In this document: positions 1 through 11,520 of the stretch, piece after piece
Layout of the letters: the number at the start of each line of letters is the position of its first letter
How positions within the stretch are numbered: the stretch's first letter is position 1
NCBI GenBank assembly: GCA_009602735.1
Contig: WELA01003775.1
Coordinates: 656,914 to 700,834 of the forward strand
Reading direction: 5' to 3'
DNA length: 43,921 nt
Origin: Mesotaenium endlicherianum
Lineage: Eukaryota > Streptophyta > Zygnematophyceae > Zygnematales > Mesotaeniaceae
Made by a program: the position numbers and the translations under genes
The notes under the pieces: model-generated
What the model was told of the DNA's origin: nothing
What the model saw: only the letters and a program-made list of their open reading frames with translations
The model's database searches: none

Positions 1-50
<50 letters not shown>

Positions 51-88
51 CCTCTCTCTGTGTGTGTGTATGTGTGTGTGTGTGTGTC
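1..88. repeat. (CT)n then (GT)n microsatellite
   Basis: An almost pure CT dinucleotide run (1-58) passes directly into a GT/GTAT run (59-88). It lies just upstream of the first coding exon and is probably intronic. A second short GT run sits at about 3445-3464, inside the last intron of the same gene. Confidence 0.95.
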
Positions 89-135
89 AATATGTGTGCA
101 CCAATATTTGCTAATCGCAACGTGCTTGCTAATTT

Positions 136-3100
136 GTGCGGGAGCAGCTGCGCATAGCGGTAAAATTTGGTGGCTTTCTGCAAGCCAGTGAGAAGAAGCC
201 CATGCCAGACACCTCGGCGGTGCTCGCCCCGGGACCGCAGCAGTCAACAATGATGCGCAGCGTGACGGCAAGTCTTAAACGCCTTGAATCCATTGGCGTT
301 CGCAGCAAACCCCTCTCGCCTGGGGCGGCACCACCTGCCACCTCTGCCAGCCTGCCGTCAACTGGCGCTGCAGGCAGTGCCCCAAAGAAGGGCTTTTTGG
401 GGGGACTACTTGGTGGCGGAGGTCCAGCTTACCACATCCCCAACAGGAAGACTTTTGGAGTCTCTCCTGTGAGTTCGATGCATGCCCATCTCCTGTTTGT
501 CCTCCCTCCTCCTCCTTCTCTCCCTGTTTGGTAGAATGCATGGATAGTTGATGTGGTGTGAAGGTGTTGTCGTCGTTCTTGCAGTGCACCGGTCCACTCT
601 ACGGCCCCAGCCACGCACCCGCCCCTCAGAACCTGCTTCTTAAGCTCATCTTGTTGAGCCTGAGGGAGGTATAAGCTGTGGCCTATGCAGGCAGAAGGCG
701 GCCTGCTTGGGACCCCACCATTCCTCGCTGCTCGCCCGCTCACCCGCTCACCTGGCTGGCTTGCTGACTGGCTGGCTGTGGAGAGGTCGTTCTTTTTGCG
801 CAAGGTGACAAGCTGCTAGTGAAGAAAGAGAGCTCTTTCATTGGCTGCTAGATTGGGGGTTTGCTCGTCTACCTGCTGTCAGGGGAGTGGAGGGGAGGGT
901 ACTACTACACCAGTAGAACTTACTTACCTACCTGCAACCTGCTTGTGGTGGTGGTGCACGTGTGTATGCACACGGTTGTTGGGGTGGGACAGAGCATGGA
1001 GGAGAAGGCGCGCAGAGACCTGGTGGCCGAGTACTCCCCCGGTGGCGCTCATGGGGCTCCCCCCTCTCTGGGTCAGGAAGAAGACACTTTGCAGGTGGGA
1101 AGCATCAGCCAGGATGTTCCCTAAGTAGAATGCACGGCATTTAAAAATCTGAAGTTGAATTCAAGAAAGCTCTAATCTGTACCTCTTGCCTCAGCATCGT
1201 GCAATTTGGTGCCGTGGGTGTGTTCTGGGTGTGGGAATTTGGAGGTTGAATTTGAGGGTACTAGGTCTTGTGACAACAATAAATGCCAAAGAAGGAGACT
1301 GCTTGGCTCACTCGCCTAAAGACCAAGTGCCCCAGTTGCGACTTGGTGTTTGTCTGCCTGCCTGGCCATCGGTCTGTGAGAAGCACGGCACGTGCATGCA
1401 TGCCTTTTCTTTGTGATGGATTACTACTCAGCACGTGAGCTGTCTCTCTGCGTGAGTCTATAGTGATGACCGAGCCATGAATGGTGGGCTTTGTACAGGT
1501 GGACAATACATCTCGCACAAACGTCGCGGCGGCAGCAGCTGGCCCTGCACACGTGAAGGGAGGGGGAGGAGGGGCCCATCTAAGTCAGCCCATAGAGAAG
1601 CTGGGGCAAGGGATCTCCAATATAGGCCATGGTCTGGGCGTGGGTGTGGCCGGAACATTTCGAGTGAGTGCCCCCACCGTATCTCCTATGCTCTTCTTAC
1701 ATCCCTGAATGCTCATTCAAGCTTCGCCTATCTGCCGCCACCTCTCGAAGGCCTTACTTGGCCCGCGGGTGCCTTGAGAAGCCTCGTGCATTTCTGCCCA
1801 TGCATGCTTGCCGATCTTATTTTCCTCCCTCTCCAGATTTCTTGACCTTACGCCACTTGTTCGGTTCTCCCTCCTTCTTGGGGCCTGGTCGGCATCAGGT
1901 TACGAGCCACGTGGCAGGCAAGCTGGGAGCAAACCTCACACACCTCAGAAGGGACAAGTCGGGGGGTGCGCCGGACAATCCCCATGTGGCGCCCTCTGAT
2001 CTGCTGGCAAACACAGCAGGGGAGGCAGCTGCGCCCATTCAGAAGAAGAAGAAAAAGGTGGCAGGGCGGGACACGCGGCTGGGCAGCCTCTCGGAGCACA
2101 AGGGCAGCGTGGTGCGCCGCTTCCGCAGCCCCAGTTGGATCCCACACTACCAGGACCTGCCCGCTGTTCCAGGTTAGTTTGCTCTCACTTTGCCCAGCAC
2201 TCCCAGCAACTGGTTTCCTTTTATTTGGATCAATTCAAAGAGAGTGACATGTCAGTGCAGGAAATATTCAGCCTCACCATGGCCTCCTTCCTCGCTATAC
2301 TGGTGGTCCTTATCCCAGTCTAAAAGGGTGTCTGGGATGTTTGTCGAGTCAGCCGCTCATCTTGCTTGTAGTATCACCCCATCTACACTGTCCGGTGAGG
2401 GTTTTCAGGATGCCTGCCCACCCAAGAAGAAGATTTACTTTGCTCTACCTTCTCCCAATTGATCACTTGGCTCATTTTCGCTGCCTTTTTCTTTCCCCAT
2501 TCACTCTCTGTTGCTGCTGCACTCACTCAGCCACTTACTGACTGGGGAACAAAGGGGGCTGCTTGTTGGCGGGAGGCAGACCCAGAAGTGCTGGAGGAGG
2601 ATGAGCGCAAGAAGCGTGAAGAGAAACAAAAGCGGGCGGCAGAGCGCAAACGACTGCTTGAGGAGGCCCAGCTCAAGAGAATTTCCGAGCACGCTGATAG
2701 CAACAACCTCCCCCAGGGCCAAGCAGACTCCTCCCACATCTCCTCCTCTGATTCTGACTCAGATGGGGACAATGGGCGAGGAAACGGCGCACAAAAACCC
2801 GACGATGCAGTTGACCCCGTGGACCTCTACAACTACCTTGTGGTGCCCACCTGGCCCCTTCTCGCCCCGTGCCCCTTCCTTCTTTTACCTCAAACCTCAA
2901 AAGCCTGGCCTAGCTTCCTACGAAGCCTGCCATCTCTGTGTACTGCACCCCCCCTGAATAATTATTCCTGCAAAGTTTGAAGTTTATGTGTAGGTGTGCT
3001 TATTGTCAACCGTAATAGCCTAATCCCCAAGCGTCCCCTCGCATGGGCTCTCTACACACCCACCCATGATTTCTACTGTAGCCTTGCAGCACTGCAGTCA

Positions 3101-3585
3101 TGACAATGATGATGTAGGAGGACATGGCACACAGTAAGGAGGGGCACCCAAGGGGCATTGTTAATTATTGTGTCAACCAGCCGCGATTTTGACATCATCA
3201 CGTCATCTTCCTTATGCAGCAGAGTACGACTAGAGGGTAGAAGTCCTCAATGGGCAACTGGTATGGCCGAGCTTGCGTTGGAGAAAGGCATACATCTTCT
3301 GCCTTAAGTTCCTGGAAATGCAGATGGGGATGGGACGGGTTCTAAGAAGAGTAGCCTGGGTATTGAAGGGCCCAACTCTAGCCCGTGGAAAGTTTATTCT
3401 TGGAGGGGATCTCTGGGCCATTCAACGGGCCGATTCTAACCGCCTGTGTGTGTGTGTGTGTGTGTCCCTTACGCTCCCCGCAGGACCTTCACGACTACCA
3501 AGACCGACTGCGCCATGACTTTCTGGCAGCGCAGTCGATGCTTGAGAATCTTGTGCAGCGATTCCGGCCTCACAGCGATCTCTAG
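136..3585 (+). CDS. 3' part of a spliced host gene, function unknown
   Basis: Not recognised. Seven exons can be chained without a frame change, all joined by phase-0 introns: ~136/160-468, 585-668, 993-1094, 1499-1663, ~1898-2171, ~2531 or 2576-2839, and 3484-3585 ending in TAG. Most introns have clear borders (GTGAGT at 469, GTATAAG after exon 2, CAG before 585, 1499 and 3484). The donor at 2840 (GTGGTG) is weak and the first acceptor is uncertain. The protein is low in complexity: Gly/Ala/Pro-rich stretches in exons 1 and 4, a Lys-rich patch in exon 5, then a Lys/Glu/Arg coiled coil and an acidic SSSDSDSDGD run in exon 6. The last exon encodes an amphipathic tail ending QRFRPHSDL. The start lies outside the window. 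GC-rich codon use and the lack of internal stops mark it as a live host gene, unlike the transposon genes downstream. Confidence 0.6.
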
Positions 3586-3975
3586 GCTACCAACAGGTGA
3601 AACCACTTTTGGATTAGAACTCTCTTGTATCATACTTTCTAGGTGATCACCATTGGTTTGCACAGAAACTAAACTGAAGGAAAGGTTTGAGACATCTGTC
3701 CTGATAATCTTTGACTACATCCTTTCCAAAGTTGGGAGTTTTTAAGCTACGCCTTGTGCAGATCACATATCATTCCAAGTTTTTGTATAAAAGTCCAACA
3801 GGAGAAAAACTCACGAAGTGTCTTAACTTGGATACAGTGGCATATAGGACATTTTTCAATGTTTTGGTCCACCAATGATAGGACTATTATACATCAAGCT
3901 TCGGCTGATATTCTTCAGTATGTGTACCAGTTTGCATGTTTGAGCAAATCGAGTCAGTAGTGCCTATTCACAACA
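3586..3975. other. Intergenic, no gene seen
   Basis: AT-richer sequence after the stop of the first gene. It presumably holds that gene's 3' UTR and then spacer. I see no coding signal or repeat here. Confidence 0.5.
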
Positions 3976-4362
3976 AGGAAAATAACGCGAAATGTCATAA
4001 ACAAGGACGTCCGAAATTGCCGGACACGCGGAGCATTCAAAGTCGTCACGTGACATGTCAAAACCCGACAAGAGAAGCGCTCATTCATATCACACCTTTT
4101 GAGGAAAGTAATGCGAAATGTCGAAAACGGCACGCGCCCGCAAATTATCCACAACGGACACACGCAGCGTTCCAAGTTGTCACGCAACATGTCAAAATCC
4201 GCCAAACAAAGAGCTCATTTATATCACGCCTTCTGAGGAAAGCAATGCAAAATGTCAAAAACGGCATGCGCACGGCCCCAACATCGCAAACACAAAATGT
4301 CTTCGATGATGACATGGAGAGTTCAAAGTCCTCACGCAACATGTCAAAACCCGATATCTTCA
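3976..4362. repeat. Tandem repeat, three ~130-bp units
   Basis: Units begin near 3976, 4102 and 4236, so the periods are about 126 and 134 bp. Each starts with an AGGAAA(A/G)(T/C)AA(C/T)GC-like block and contains a conserved ACATGTCAAAA(C/T)CCG segment. Units 1 and 2 also share a TCATATCAC-like end. The units have drifted by substitutions and small indels. The short ORFs that cross them are products of the repeat. Confidence 0.8.
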
Positions 4363-5260
4363 TCTTCGCGGTTGATCTACTGAGAAGGTCAAAGAGCTCG
4401 TCCTCGCACAGCTTGTCCCACTGGTTTGTGCAATGCATCGCAACTGTGTGGCCCTCCTTCGCAGAGTCTTGAATACTTGTTGGATGTGCCTCCACCGCTC
4501 ATCCGAGAGGTCGTGCAACTCTATGTCTACCTTCAGCCGGCGTTGTACCTCGAACTCCACCTTTGTAGCCTTGTCCTGCACTTGCACTTTACATTATTGT
4601 GAGCTGCAGGGCTACTGATAATCGTACATCTAGTTTTGTCCGCACATATACATGTCACACTGAAGGCACTTGTGATGCAAGATAGGATCACTCACCTCAA
4701 TGCACGTAGCCTCATCTTTTACTTGCTCAACGGGTCCCCTCCCTCTATTTGTAGTCCTGGTATTGATGGTGTGTGTGAGTGCTGCCAACATTTCCGTGAC
4801 CTCACACAATTGAGCCTTCATCTGCTTTTGAGCAAACAATAGCTCAGCTACTTTCGCCTTCATTTCTTGCTGTCCGGATTCCACGTCGACGACCTTGCTA
4901 TTCACTCTTTTATACATGCTGTCTAGTTCCTCAACCAACATAGGCTTGATGTCCCGCACTGCATTCATCACTACAACATTCTCTCACCTGTTGTTTGGCT
5001 TTATGGTGGACTTAGCACCATGTTCCCTCTGCCTTCTGCCACTGTGACCAGAGTCTCTCCTGCTGCCTTCTCGCTCTCTGCTTCCTCGCCCTATCCTGAC
5101 TCCTTGCCCAAGCTTGCATCCACGCTTTCAACATTGTTGTCACTCAGGCACTTGTCGAAGCGTGCCCTATTTTCATCTCCACTCCTTCTGCTGCCTTTGA
5201 GCTGCCGGCCCATTTCTTGGCGACAGTTGTTTGCGCACTATTTGATATGTATTTGACCCT
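4360..5260 (-). pseudogene. Decayed coiled-coil ORF, probably transposon-derived
   Basis: Three open pieces lie in sequence on the minus strand, about 5260-5020, 4971-4630 and 4587-4360. They look like one broken protein. The middle piece is strongly helical, with heptad-like runs such as EMKAKVAELLFAQKQMKAQL, and ends in a small CLQCDMYMC cysteine cluster. The last piece has a charged helix (DLSDERWRHIQQVFKTLRRR). A TAG interrupts the first piece. I do not recognise the family. The setting, next to a tandem repeat and decayed transposons, suggests a mobile-element accessory protein; this is inference. Confidence 0.35.
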
Positions 5261-5261
5261 A

Positions 5262-5745
5262 GCTCGCCTCATACTTTGTCTCGATTTTCCAAACTACATG
5301 CTCTTCGCGCGACAGGCACTAAAGACTCCATAAAATCCTCATAGCTGTTCTTTGTTTTTTACTCAGACCCTAAAAGATTTGGCATCTTCATCCCTTTCTC
5401 TCTTCTCCATTCATGTGCGTGCACCCGAGTGCGTCATTGGCGTGTCCGAGGTGGGCAATGTAATTAGCAAATTGATAAAATGAGATTGCTTACAAGGTTG
5501 CGTGAAGGGAGGTGTGGGAAGGTGTTCATTACCATGTGCACTAGTTCAAGTGTCTCCCACTTCCTAAGGTGGTCTCATTAGAGATAGCGCTATGAAATTG
5601 GCGATGAAGTGATGGACAATATGACCATGCAAAGCGGGGAAAAAGAAGCTCGCCATAAACATCACTTGTTTGAGTTGGCAAGATTGTCAAGAAGACGCTA
5701 CGCTCAGTTGCAAGATCATTAATCAACGCACTCACCTCCAGAAAG
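5262..5745. other. No gene recognised
   Basis: About 480 bp of mixed composition. A short minus-strand open stretch at about 5541-5740 encodes a hydrophobic, unrecognised peptide that runs into the adjacent inverted-repeat copy. I see no reliable feature. Confidence 0.4.
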
Positions 5746-5749
5746 CGTA

Positions 5750-5989
5750 GTTTTAAAATACTCCCGTACAGCCTTTTTTGGCCGAATCGTACGTGTTGCA
5801 ATATTCCGTATCGTGATACTCCGTATTGGCGTATAACAAGGTTTTTCAATTTATTTCCGATTTGTAGTCGGTTTATTCCATCGACACTAACGTATTTTGA
5901 CGTATTCCAACGTACAGGTCTCACTCTCACGTACTGTATGCACGGCAGATCCGTACACACGTATGCGCCGTATCCAAATTTCAAAACTA
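5750..5989 (+). repeat. Left copy of a ~240-bp inverted repeat, CGTA-rich (MITE-like)
   Basis: It is the reverse complement, with many substitutions, of 9427-9680. It runs from TTTTAAAATACTCCCGTACAG to TATCCAAATTTCAAAACTAG. The two ends of this copy are weak inverted repeats of each other (TAGTTTTAAAAT and TAGTTTTGAAAT), as in a miniature inverted-repeat element. It is unusually dense in GTACG/CGTA words. Confidence 0.75.
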
Positions 5990-6244
5990 GGCCAGAAAGA
6001 GATCGAGAAGCCTGATAGTTTATGATTGTGTGTGGGGCAAGCTCAAAAGAGGGCTTTTAATATTCAGCCGGTTGATGGTGCCAGATTGTTCCTTAGGGAC
6101 TTGAAGGGCTTTAACGAGCAAAAGTGTCTAATTGTCCATGGTTGGGTGGAATACTTCTCAACGCCCGCAAGGCTTGAGATATTAAAATTATGTCGGTGCC
6201 AGCGGCGTAGATGGCCAAAGATTGAGTTTTGGAGCGCTTCACTC

Positions 6245-6402
6245 TCGACCACTTTCAGATCGGAGCAAGCTGACTCCGATAGGCTTCCGCCTGCTGCTCT
6301 TGCCTGAGTCATTATACTGAATTGTAAGTAAAGCTCAACAGACGTCACTTTATGAATGCTATATAGCCCAACAGAATATATGCTCTTTAGCCCAACAACT
6401 AC
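6245..6402 (-). mobile_element. LTR remnant of the R chromovirus family (left part)
   Basis: The stretch around CCTGCTGCTCTTGCCTGAGT aligns with the R1 LTR near 35820-35870, and AGCAAGCTGACT also matches. The alignment continues at 9327 after the piggyBac insertion. It is diverged, so this is an old copy. Confidence 0.5.
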
Positions 6403-6403
6403 C

Positions 6404-9322
6404 TGCACTAGATACTTTTCTCAAAGTGGTCCAAATGACTTGTCTCTTATAGATTCTAGAAGATCATATCACAATCTAGGTCACTATGCAAAAAAAAATT
6501 CAAGGGGATTTTCTTTCTGCCCGAAAAACTTCAAACCCAAAAAATAAATTAAATAAGTCATTTCATCATATTTTAGGAGCATATAAGAGCAAATTTTTCT
6601 TTTTAATTCAGGAAGGCAAAGCAAAGTCATACTACTGCTTCATGCACATAGCAAGAAGAAAATGAAATTGTTATAGCAAAGAATAGAAGTCTGGTAAAAT
6701 CGACGACAAGTGCGCGTTATCGCCTACTTCTGCCCTTGATCCCTGACCTCCCTCATATCTCCAACATCAAGGTGGTCTATCTGCCTCTCTGTATGGTACC
6801 TCTGAAAGCACTTAGAAGGACACAAAAATACATTGCAAGGCTCACACATGAAGTGAATCTTAGGAGCTCTCAAGCGAGATGCACGAAGCTCAAAAGTGCC
6901 AGCTCCACACACTACGCATCGCTTCCTGTCCTTCACCTTTGTAGGAAAATGCCTGTGAGTCCACCTTGCACCTGTAGCACCTGGGGCTGGGGCAGTCCGG
7001 GTCACCACCTTGCTAGGGCCTTCATCATGGGGATGGCTAAAGTTGCACATGGCATCCATGATCTCCAAGTAGTTGTCGAACTTGTCTTCGTCGGGATGTG
7101 GCATCTTGTACAAGATGAACACATTAGCAAGCAAGCCATCAAAGATTCTCCAGTAGGCCCTATGCCACCACTTTCTACTCACCAACAACCTCTCAGTACT
7201 ATAGTTTCTAGCTAGACACATAGCATCAAATTGATCAACTGCGTCCTTGTACAAGTTATAGTGTTCTACTAACTCTGGAGCTGGCAGAGACATTTTGTCT
7301 TCTCCAACACGTCTAACTTGAGTTTTGGGAGCCAGCCCCTTTGCTGTAGATATAAATGCACGAGGACTCTTATCATTCCACACACATGCAACCATGGAGG
7401 GGTGCTCATTGTATGCAGCTATAAAGTGGCCTGGAAGGTGAGAATCAGGCTTCATCCACAACATGCCAGCAGTATAATCCTTTCTATTTGTGATAGCTGT
7501 TCTTGTGGCTGCATGTCCCATCTTAGCTAGTAGTGCAAATAGATGAGGTGAGGTGAAGCCTCTATCCACGACCAAATTAAAAGAGGTATCCACAAGTAGC
7601 ATACTCACTAAGTCTAGTACAACCTATGTCTTTTGACCAGGAAACTTGATCCTGTCGTAGATTATGAATGCATAACAAGAGTAAGTACTGGAATCACAGA
7701 TTGTGAACACTTCTATGCCATACTTGTAAGGCTTGGAAGGATTGTACACTCTATTGAGGCATTGTCTATTTTCAATTGGGATTGTTCTTTCATCCACAGT
7801 CAGGTTCACTCCAGGATTGTAGAACAGTGCAAATGTCTTGTGGCAAAGATGTGTGAAAGGCTGCAGTTGCCACAATTTATACTCTCTAGAGTCTCTATGA
7901 AAGCAGTTTCTTTCCTTATTGTCCTTGGCGTGAGAGTATCTTCTAATATCTTTAAACCTGTTTCTACTCATGAACCTACCAAAAATAGGGAGTGTAAGAG
8001 GACCCTTCACACTTTTTTTGCCAATATTTACCAAGTCTTGGCAATGCATGCAGCCCCATAGCCATGCACAAGCCATGGAATATCACTATCTCTGTGCAAG
8101 TAACAGGCAGCCAACTTTTGGCACCACTAAGAGTGGCATATCTATTGGTCTCAATAGCTTGCTGCTCAAAGAACCAAATAGGCTTGAGTAAACAAAACAC
8201 TCCAAATGAAGAGAGATCTCGGAATCTTCTGTCAGAGATGCCAATAAGACCATGGTGATTGCCCTTACTGAGTTGCAGCAGCACCTCATCATAGAAATGT
8301 CCAGCAGCTGCTGGCTGCCAGTCCCACACTTATTCCTCCTAGGCCTCTTCCACCTCATCCTCCACATCCACCATGCTGACAGCAACTAGAACATTGTCAT
8401 CTTCTTCCTCCTCGGAAGAGCTCTCTCCATACTGATCACTGCTGGCACCAGAGTCCGAATCTAATGCTACACCTTTGCCCTTCTCACTCGTGCAAGTCTG
8501 TTTGGTCTTAGTCATGAATTTGCTCCTGAAAGCAGGATCAGTGATGTTCCTACTTCCAAATGGCCTTCCTCTTCTTCTAGGGCCCTCGAATTCAATAGCC
8601 TGGTTGTCACCTAAGCTCAGGGGAGTGAGCTCTTCCTCCTCATACATCTCAGTGTTAAGATTAGTTGTCTGAGACTCTCGAAATAAGGCTTGAGAGTCAG
8701 GCTGAGAATTCGGCAGAGTCTCTTCGGAAATCCGCTTGTAAACACCTACACTAACTTTCTCATAGCCCACGGTCAAATCCCTTAGGTTTGCCACAAGAAA
8801 AGACTTAAAATACTTGGGTCTAGTCTTGTCATAGGGGAAGAAAAGAGTATAACTATCCTCCTGTCCTTTCTTTGGCTCACACTTCTTCTTCACATCTCCG
8901 CCCAAAAAAATGTCCTCACAATTGTTTTTTAAATGGTCATACGCCCATGTCCGGCCAAAGAAGGCGGCCGGTACTAAGATCATGCACCCTAGTAAGACGT
9001 CGCGAGAGTTGTCGTCGTCAGCCATGGCAGAAATACAAGAAGACACACAAAAAAGACGGAGCTATTTTGGGCTGAACAAAGCTACTTTCATTTTTAAAAA
9101 ATGGTTTTTGCTATGTACAAAAAATGACCCCCCATGCACACAATTTGTTGGTTACTTCTCGCAATTTCATGGCAGACTCCTTGTGATATAGGCTACTGTT
9201 CAAGATTGGTTTCATAAAAAAACATATAAATATTGAAGAATTTTGAGCATGTGCTAGGGGGCCAAGTAGTTGGGCCAAAAAATGACATATGGGCCATATG
9301 CGCCCCTCCGGGCCATCTAGTA
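6404..9322 (-). mobile_element. piggyBac-family DNA transposon pB-A, decayed autonomous copy
   Basis: The right end is clear. The reverse complement from 9322 begins TACTAGATGGCCC directly inside a TTAA (9323-9326), followed by an internal CATATGG/CCATATG motif. pB-B in this window has the same architecture. The left end is proposed at CACTAGATAC (6404), but the four bases outside it are not TTAA, so that end is mutated or misplaced. The element carries one transposase gene on the minus strand, and an R-family LTR remnant continues on both sides. Confidence 0.6.
6724..9025 (-). pseudogene. piggyBac transposase (pB-A), broken by stops and a frameshift
   Basis: Cut-and-paste DDE/D transposase acting on TTAA sites. 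From the N-terminus it shows: a short conserved module (LLGCMILVPAAFFGRTWAYD); an acidic linker with an AT-hook-like RRRGRPFGS; a DDE core with VDERTIPI, VVDRGFTSPHLFA and CVWNDKSP carrying the three expected Asp residues; and a C-terminal cysteine-rich zinc domain (CVVCGAG, CEPCNVFLCPSKC, then RYH). The start at 9025 is preferred over the ATG at 9046 because of its GCCATGG context. Lesions are TAG at 8339-8341, TAA at 8330-8332, a frameshift near 8000-8060 and TAG at 7624-7626. The stops fit former Gln codons. All catalytic residues survive, so decay is recent to moderate. Confidence 0.85.
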
Positions 9323-9326
9323 TTAA

Positions 9327-9399
9327 TTTATTTACAATATAAGCATCAAATCAAACTATCTAATAATATATTGATTCATTACAATCCCTTCAACTTAAA
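9327..9399 (-). mobile_element. LTR remnant of the R family (right end) with polypurine tract
   Basis: The LTR end at about 9383 (ATTGATTCATTACA) is followed at 9386-9399 by ATCCCTTCAACTTAAAT. That is the same arrangement as at the right border of R1 (35974/35977-35990), where the complementary strand reads as a polypurine tract followed by the LTR. It is the continuation of the remnant at 6245-6402, now split by pB-A. Confidence 0.55.
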
Positions 9400-9426
9400 T
9401 TGTCGTTGCCTCGACTAAGGCTCCAG

Positions 9427-9680
9427 CCTCTAGTTATGAAATCTGGATACGTCGCAGACGTGTGTACGTATTTGTCGCGCGTACGAAACGTGAGAGTCAC
9501 AATTGTGTTGAAGTACACCGAAATACGTGAGTGTCGATGATATAAACCAACTATAAGTCGGAGATAAATCAAAAAATCTGGTCAAAGGCGTATTATGAAG
9601 TATGACAATGTGAAGTATTACAATTCGTACGATTTGGCCAAAAGAGACTGTACGGGCGTATTTTAAAATAAGGCTCCAAC
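9427..9680 (-). repeat. Right copy of the ~240-bp inverted repeat
   Basis: Inverted partner of 5750-5989. It begins CTAGTTATGAAATCTGGATA and ends GGGCGTATTTTAAAATAAGG. It is either the second terminal repeat of one large element or an independent miniature element in the opposite orientation. Confidence 0.75.
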
Positions 9681-9739
9681 CTGATTTTACAATAGTCAAC
9701 ACTCTGAGACTGGGTTGGCCAAAATGGCCCAAAAGGGAA

Positions 9740-9763
9740 CTAACAGTCCGGCCCCATTGAGCA
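9740..9763 (+). repeat. Left terminal inverted repeat of the Harbinger element
   Basis: 24 bp, identical in reverse complement to 17770-17793. Similarity stops abruptly beyond both ends. Confidence 0.85.
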
Positions 9764-10093
9764 ATTCTTGGCTGGAAAAACGGGCTCAAAAATACCCAGA
9801 AATCGTAGGCCTCGTCAACCAACTTCTGGGTTCAAATATATATCTCAGGTGAAACCTCTTTCACCTCTTCCAATAGGACCGAAACCTCTAATTGCCACTC
9901 AACGCCGTGACCTCCGCTACACGCCGACATGAACGGGCATGGTATTTTTATGAATCTCTTCGCATTTGGGCAAGCGAACAAATAGTCAAAAGACCACACG
10001 TAAATATTTTTTGCACCTCCTCCCTCCCTGTGTTTAACAACCAAAAACTCGCCACAACATCCACAACATCTCTCGACCCTTCAACCTGCAACC

Positions 10094-11520
10094 ATGGCGG
10101 CTGAAAATAGCGATATGACGTTGGATATTAGTGCCGCTGCTTCTGGCGGTTGTCTCGCTCTGCACGCAATGCAGAGAACGCTAGGTGCCTTAATTAGCAA
10201 CAAATCACACATCAGTCAACCAGAACACGACCTTCCTGTGTATGGCCCACCCACGCTGCTCAAATATCAACGGACTGCAATTCTAGCCTCGTCCGTTGCG
10301 GGCTTGTTGGTTGTTGTCAATTCGATCATGGATGAATCTAGCGAGCTGGACAATAGGATCAATGATCTTTTTTGCACAGTCAACACTGGTACGTGGTACA
10401 TCAAGCCTCGCTCTACCCACTGGCATCACTTCATGAAAGAAGTGGTCGCAGAAGAGGATCCAGCCAGTTGGGCTCATCATTTTTGGATCACTGTTCCATT
10501 CTGGAGGAAACTCTGTCAGCAGTTGCATGATAAGATGGTTACTCACACACCTAAGTCTTTCTCCCTCATAGATAACAGAGTTATTGATGTGCAGACAATG
10601 GTTCTTGTAGGCTTGTCTAAGTTTGCCACTGGAATGTCCTACAAGTGGTTGTCGACTTGCTTTGGACTTGGCAAGTCTACCGTCATTAGAATTGTGGACA
10701 AGTTTGCCACTGCCATATGTGAGGAACTAGGCCTCTCCATGCCGCGCGAGGGACAGGCATTGCAGGATGCTATAGAAGCTAATTTTGCAGTGAAGGGTTT
10801 TCCTAATTGCGTTGGTGCTTTAGATGTCACCCATATCCAGATTCAGCTGCCTAACAATGTAGATGCAAGGGCATACATTGACAGGAACAAGAACTATAGC
10901 ATCTCCTACAGGCAGTGGTAGGCCAGAGTGGCCTCTTCTTTGACTGCAACGTTGGCTGTGTGGGGTCGATGCACGATGTGCGCATTCTCCGACGCTTGTA
11001 CCTATGGACACAAAATGCAGGGCATAACAGAATGTTCAGGGGACCCGCTGTACGCATTAGGGATGTGGATGTTCCCCCATACATCATTGCAGATGGGGGA
11101 TATCCCTGTGATCATTGGCTGGTTGTTCCCTTCCGTGAGAGCTTGCGCAACCCCCTCACTCAGCAGCACAGAGATTTCAATTCCGCTCTCTCTTCCACTC
11201 GCATGATAGTCGAGAGGACATTTGGGACTCTCAAGCAGACATGGCGCATGCTTGGGGGTAGAGTAAATCAACCATCTGCAGTTGGCCGCCTTGAGCGTCA
11301 GATTCGTGCTTGCTGCATTCTGCACAACATGATGATACTTGAGAATGTAGAGCCCTTGTTCTACGAGCGCCAAGAAAGGGGAGAAGATATTTTGATGCGT
11401 GAGCTGCAGCCGCAATTTGTCCCCTTTGGCCCCCCTGGAGATGAATTTGAGCACATTCCTGAAGATCAGGTTGCAGGGACAACCTTGAGGGAGGCTATTT
11501 TTCAGCACTTGATGATGTAG
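10094..11520 (+). pseudogene. PIF/Harbinger DDE transposase (HARBI1-like), one frameshift
   Basis: Nuclease that cuts and moves Harbinger elements, working with the Myb-like partner encoded at 14871-17132. The start ATG at 10094 has an ACCATGG context. An N-terminal region of about 150 residues is followed by a helix-turn-helix (FATGMSYKWLSTCFGLGKST). The catalytic motifs are GALDVTHIQI (first Asp), GCVGSMHDVRI (second Asp) and VERTFGTLKQ (Glu). The reading frame breaks once, near 10906, where one base appears lost. The upstream frame then ends at a TAG (10919-10921) while the downstream frame runs open to TAG at 11518-11520. Total length would be about 475 residues, within the usual range. 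There are no other lesions, so this copy is young or recently active. Confidence 0.9.

Noticed and set aside
3936..4495. Overlapping ORFs on both strands across 3.9-4.5 kb
   Set aside because: They follow the ~130-bp tandem repeat and show no domain; only the part from 4360 leftward on the minus strand joins a plausible coiled-coil protein.
5541..5984. 147-codon minus-strand ORF
   Set aside because: Its first half is the CGTA-rich inverted repeat; the second half has no recognisable motif.
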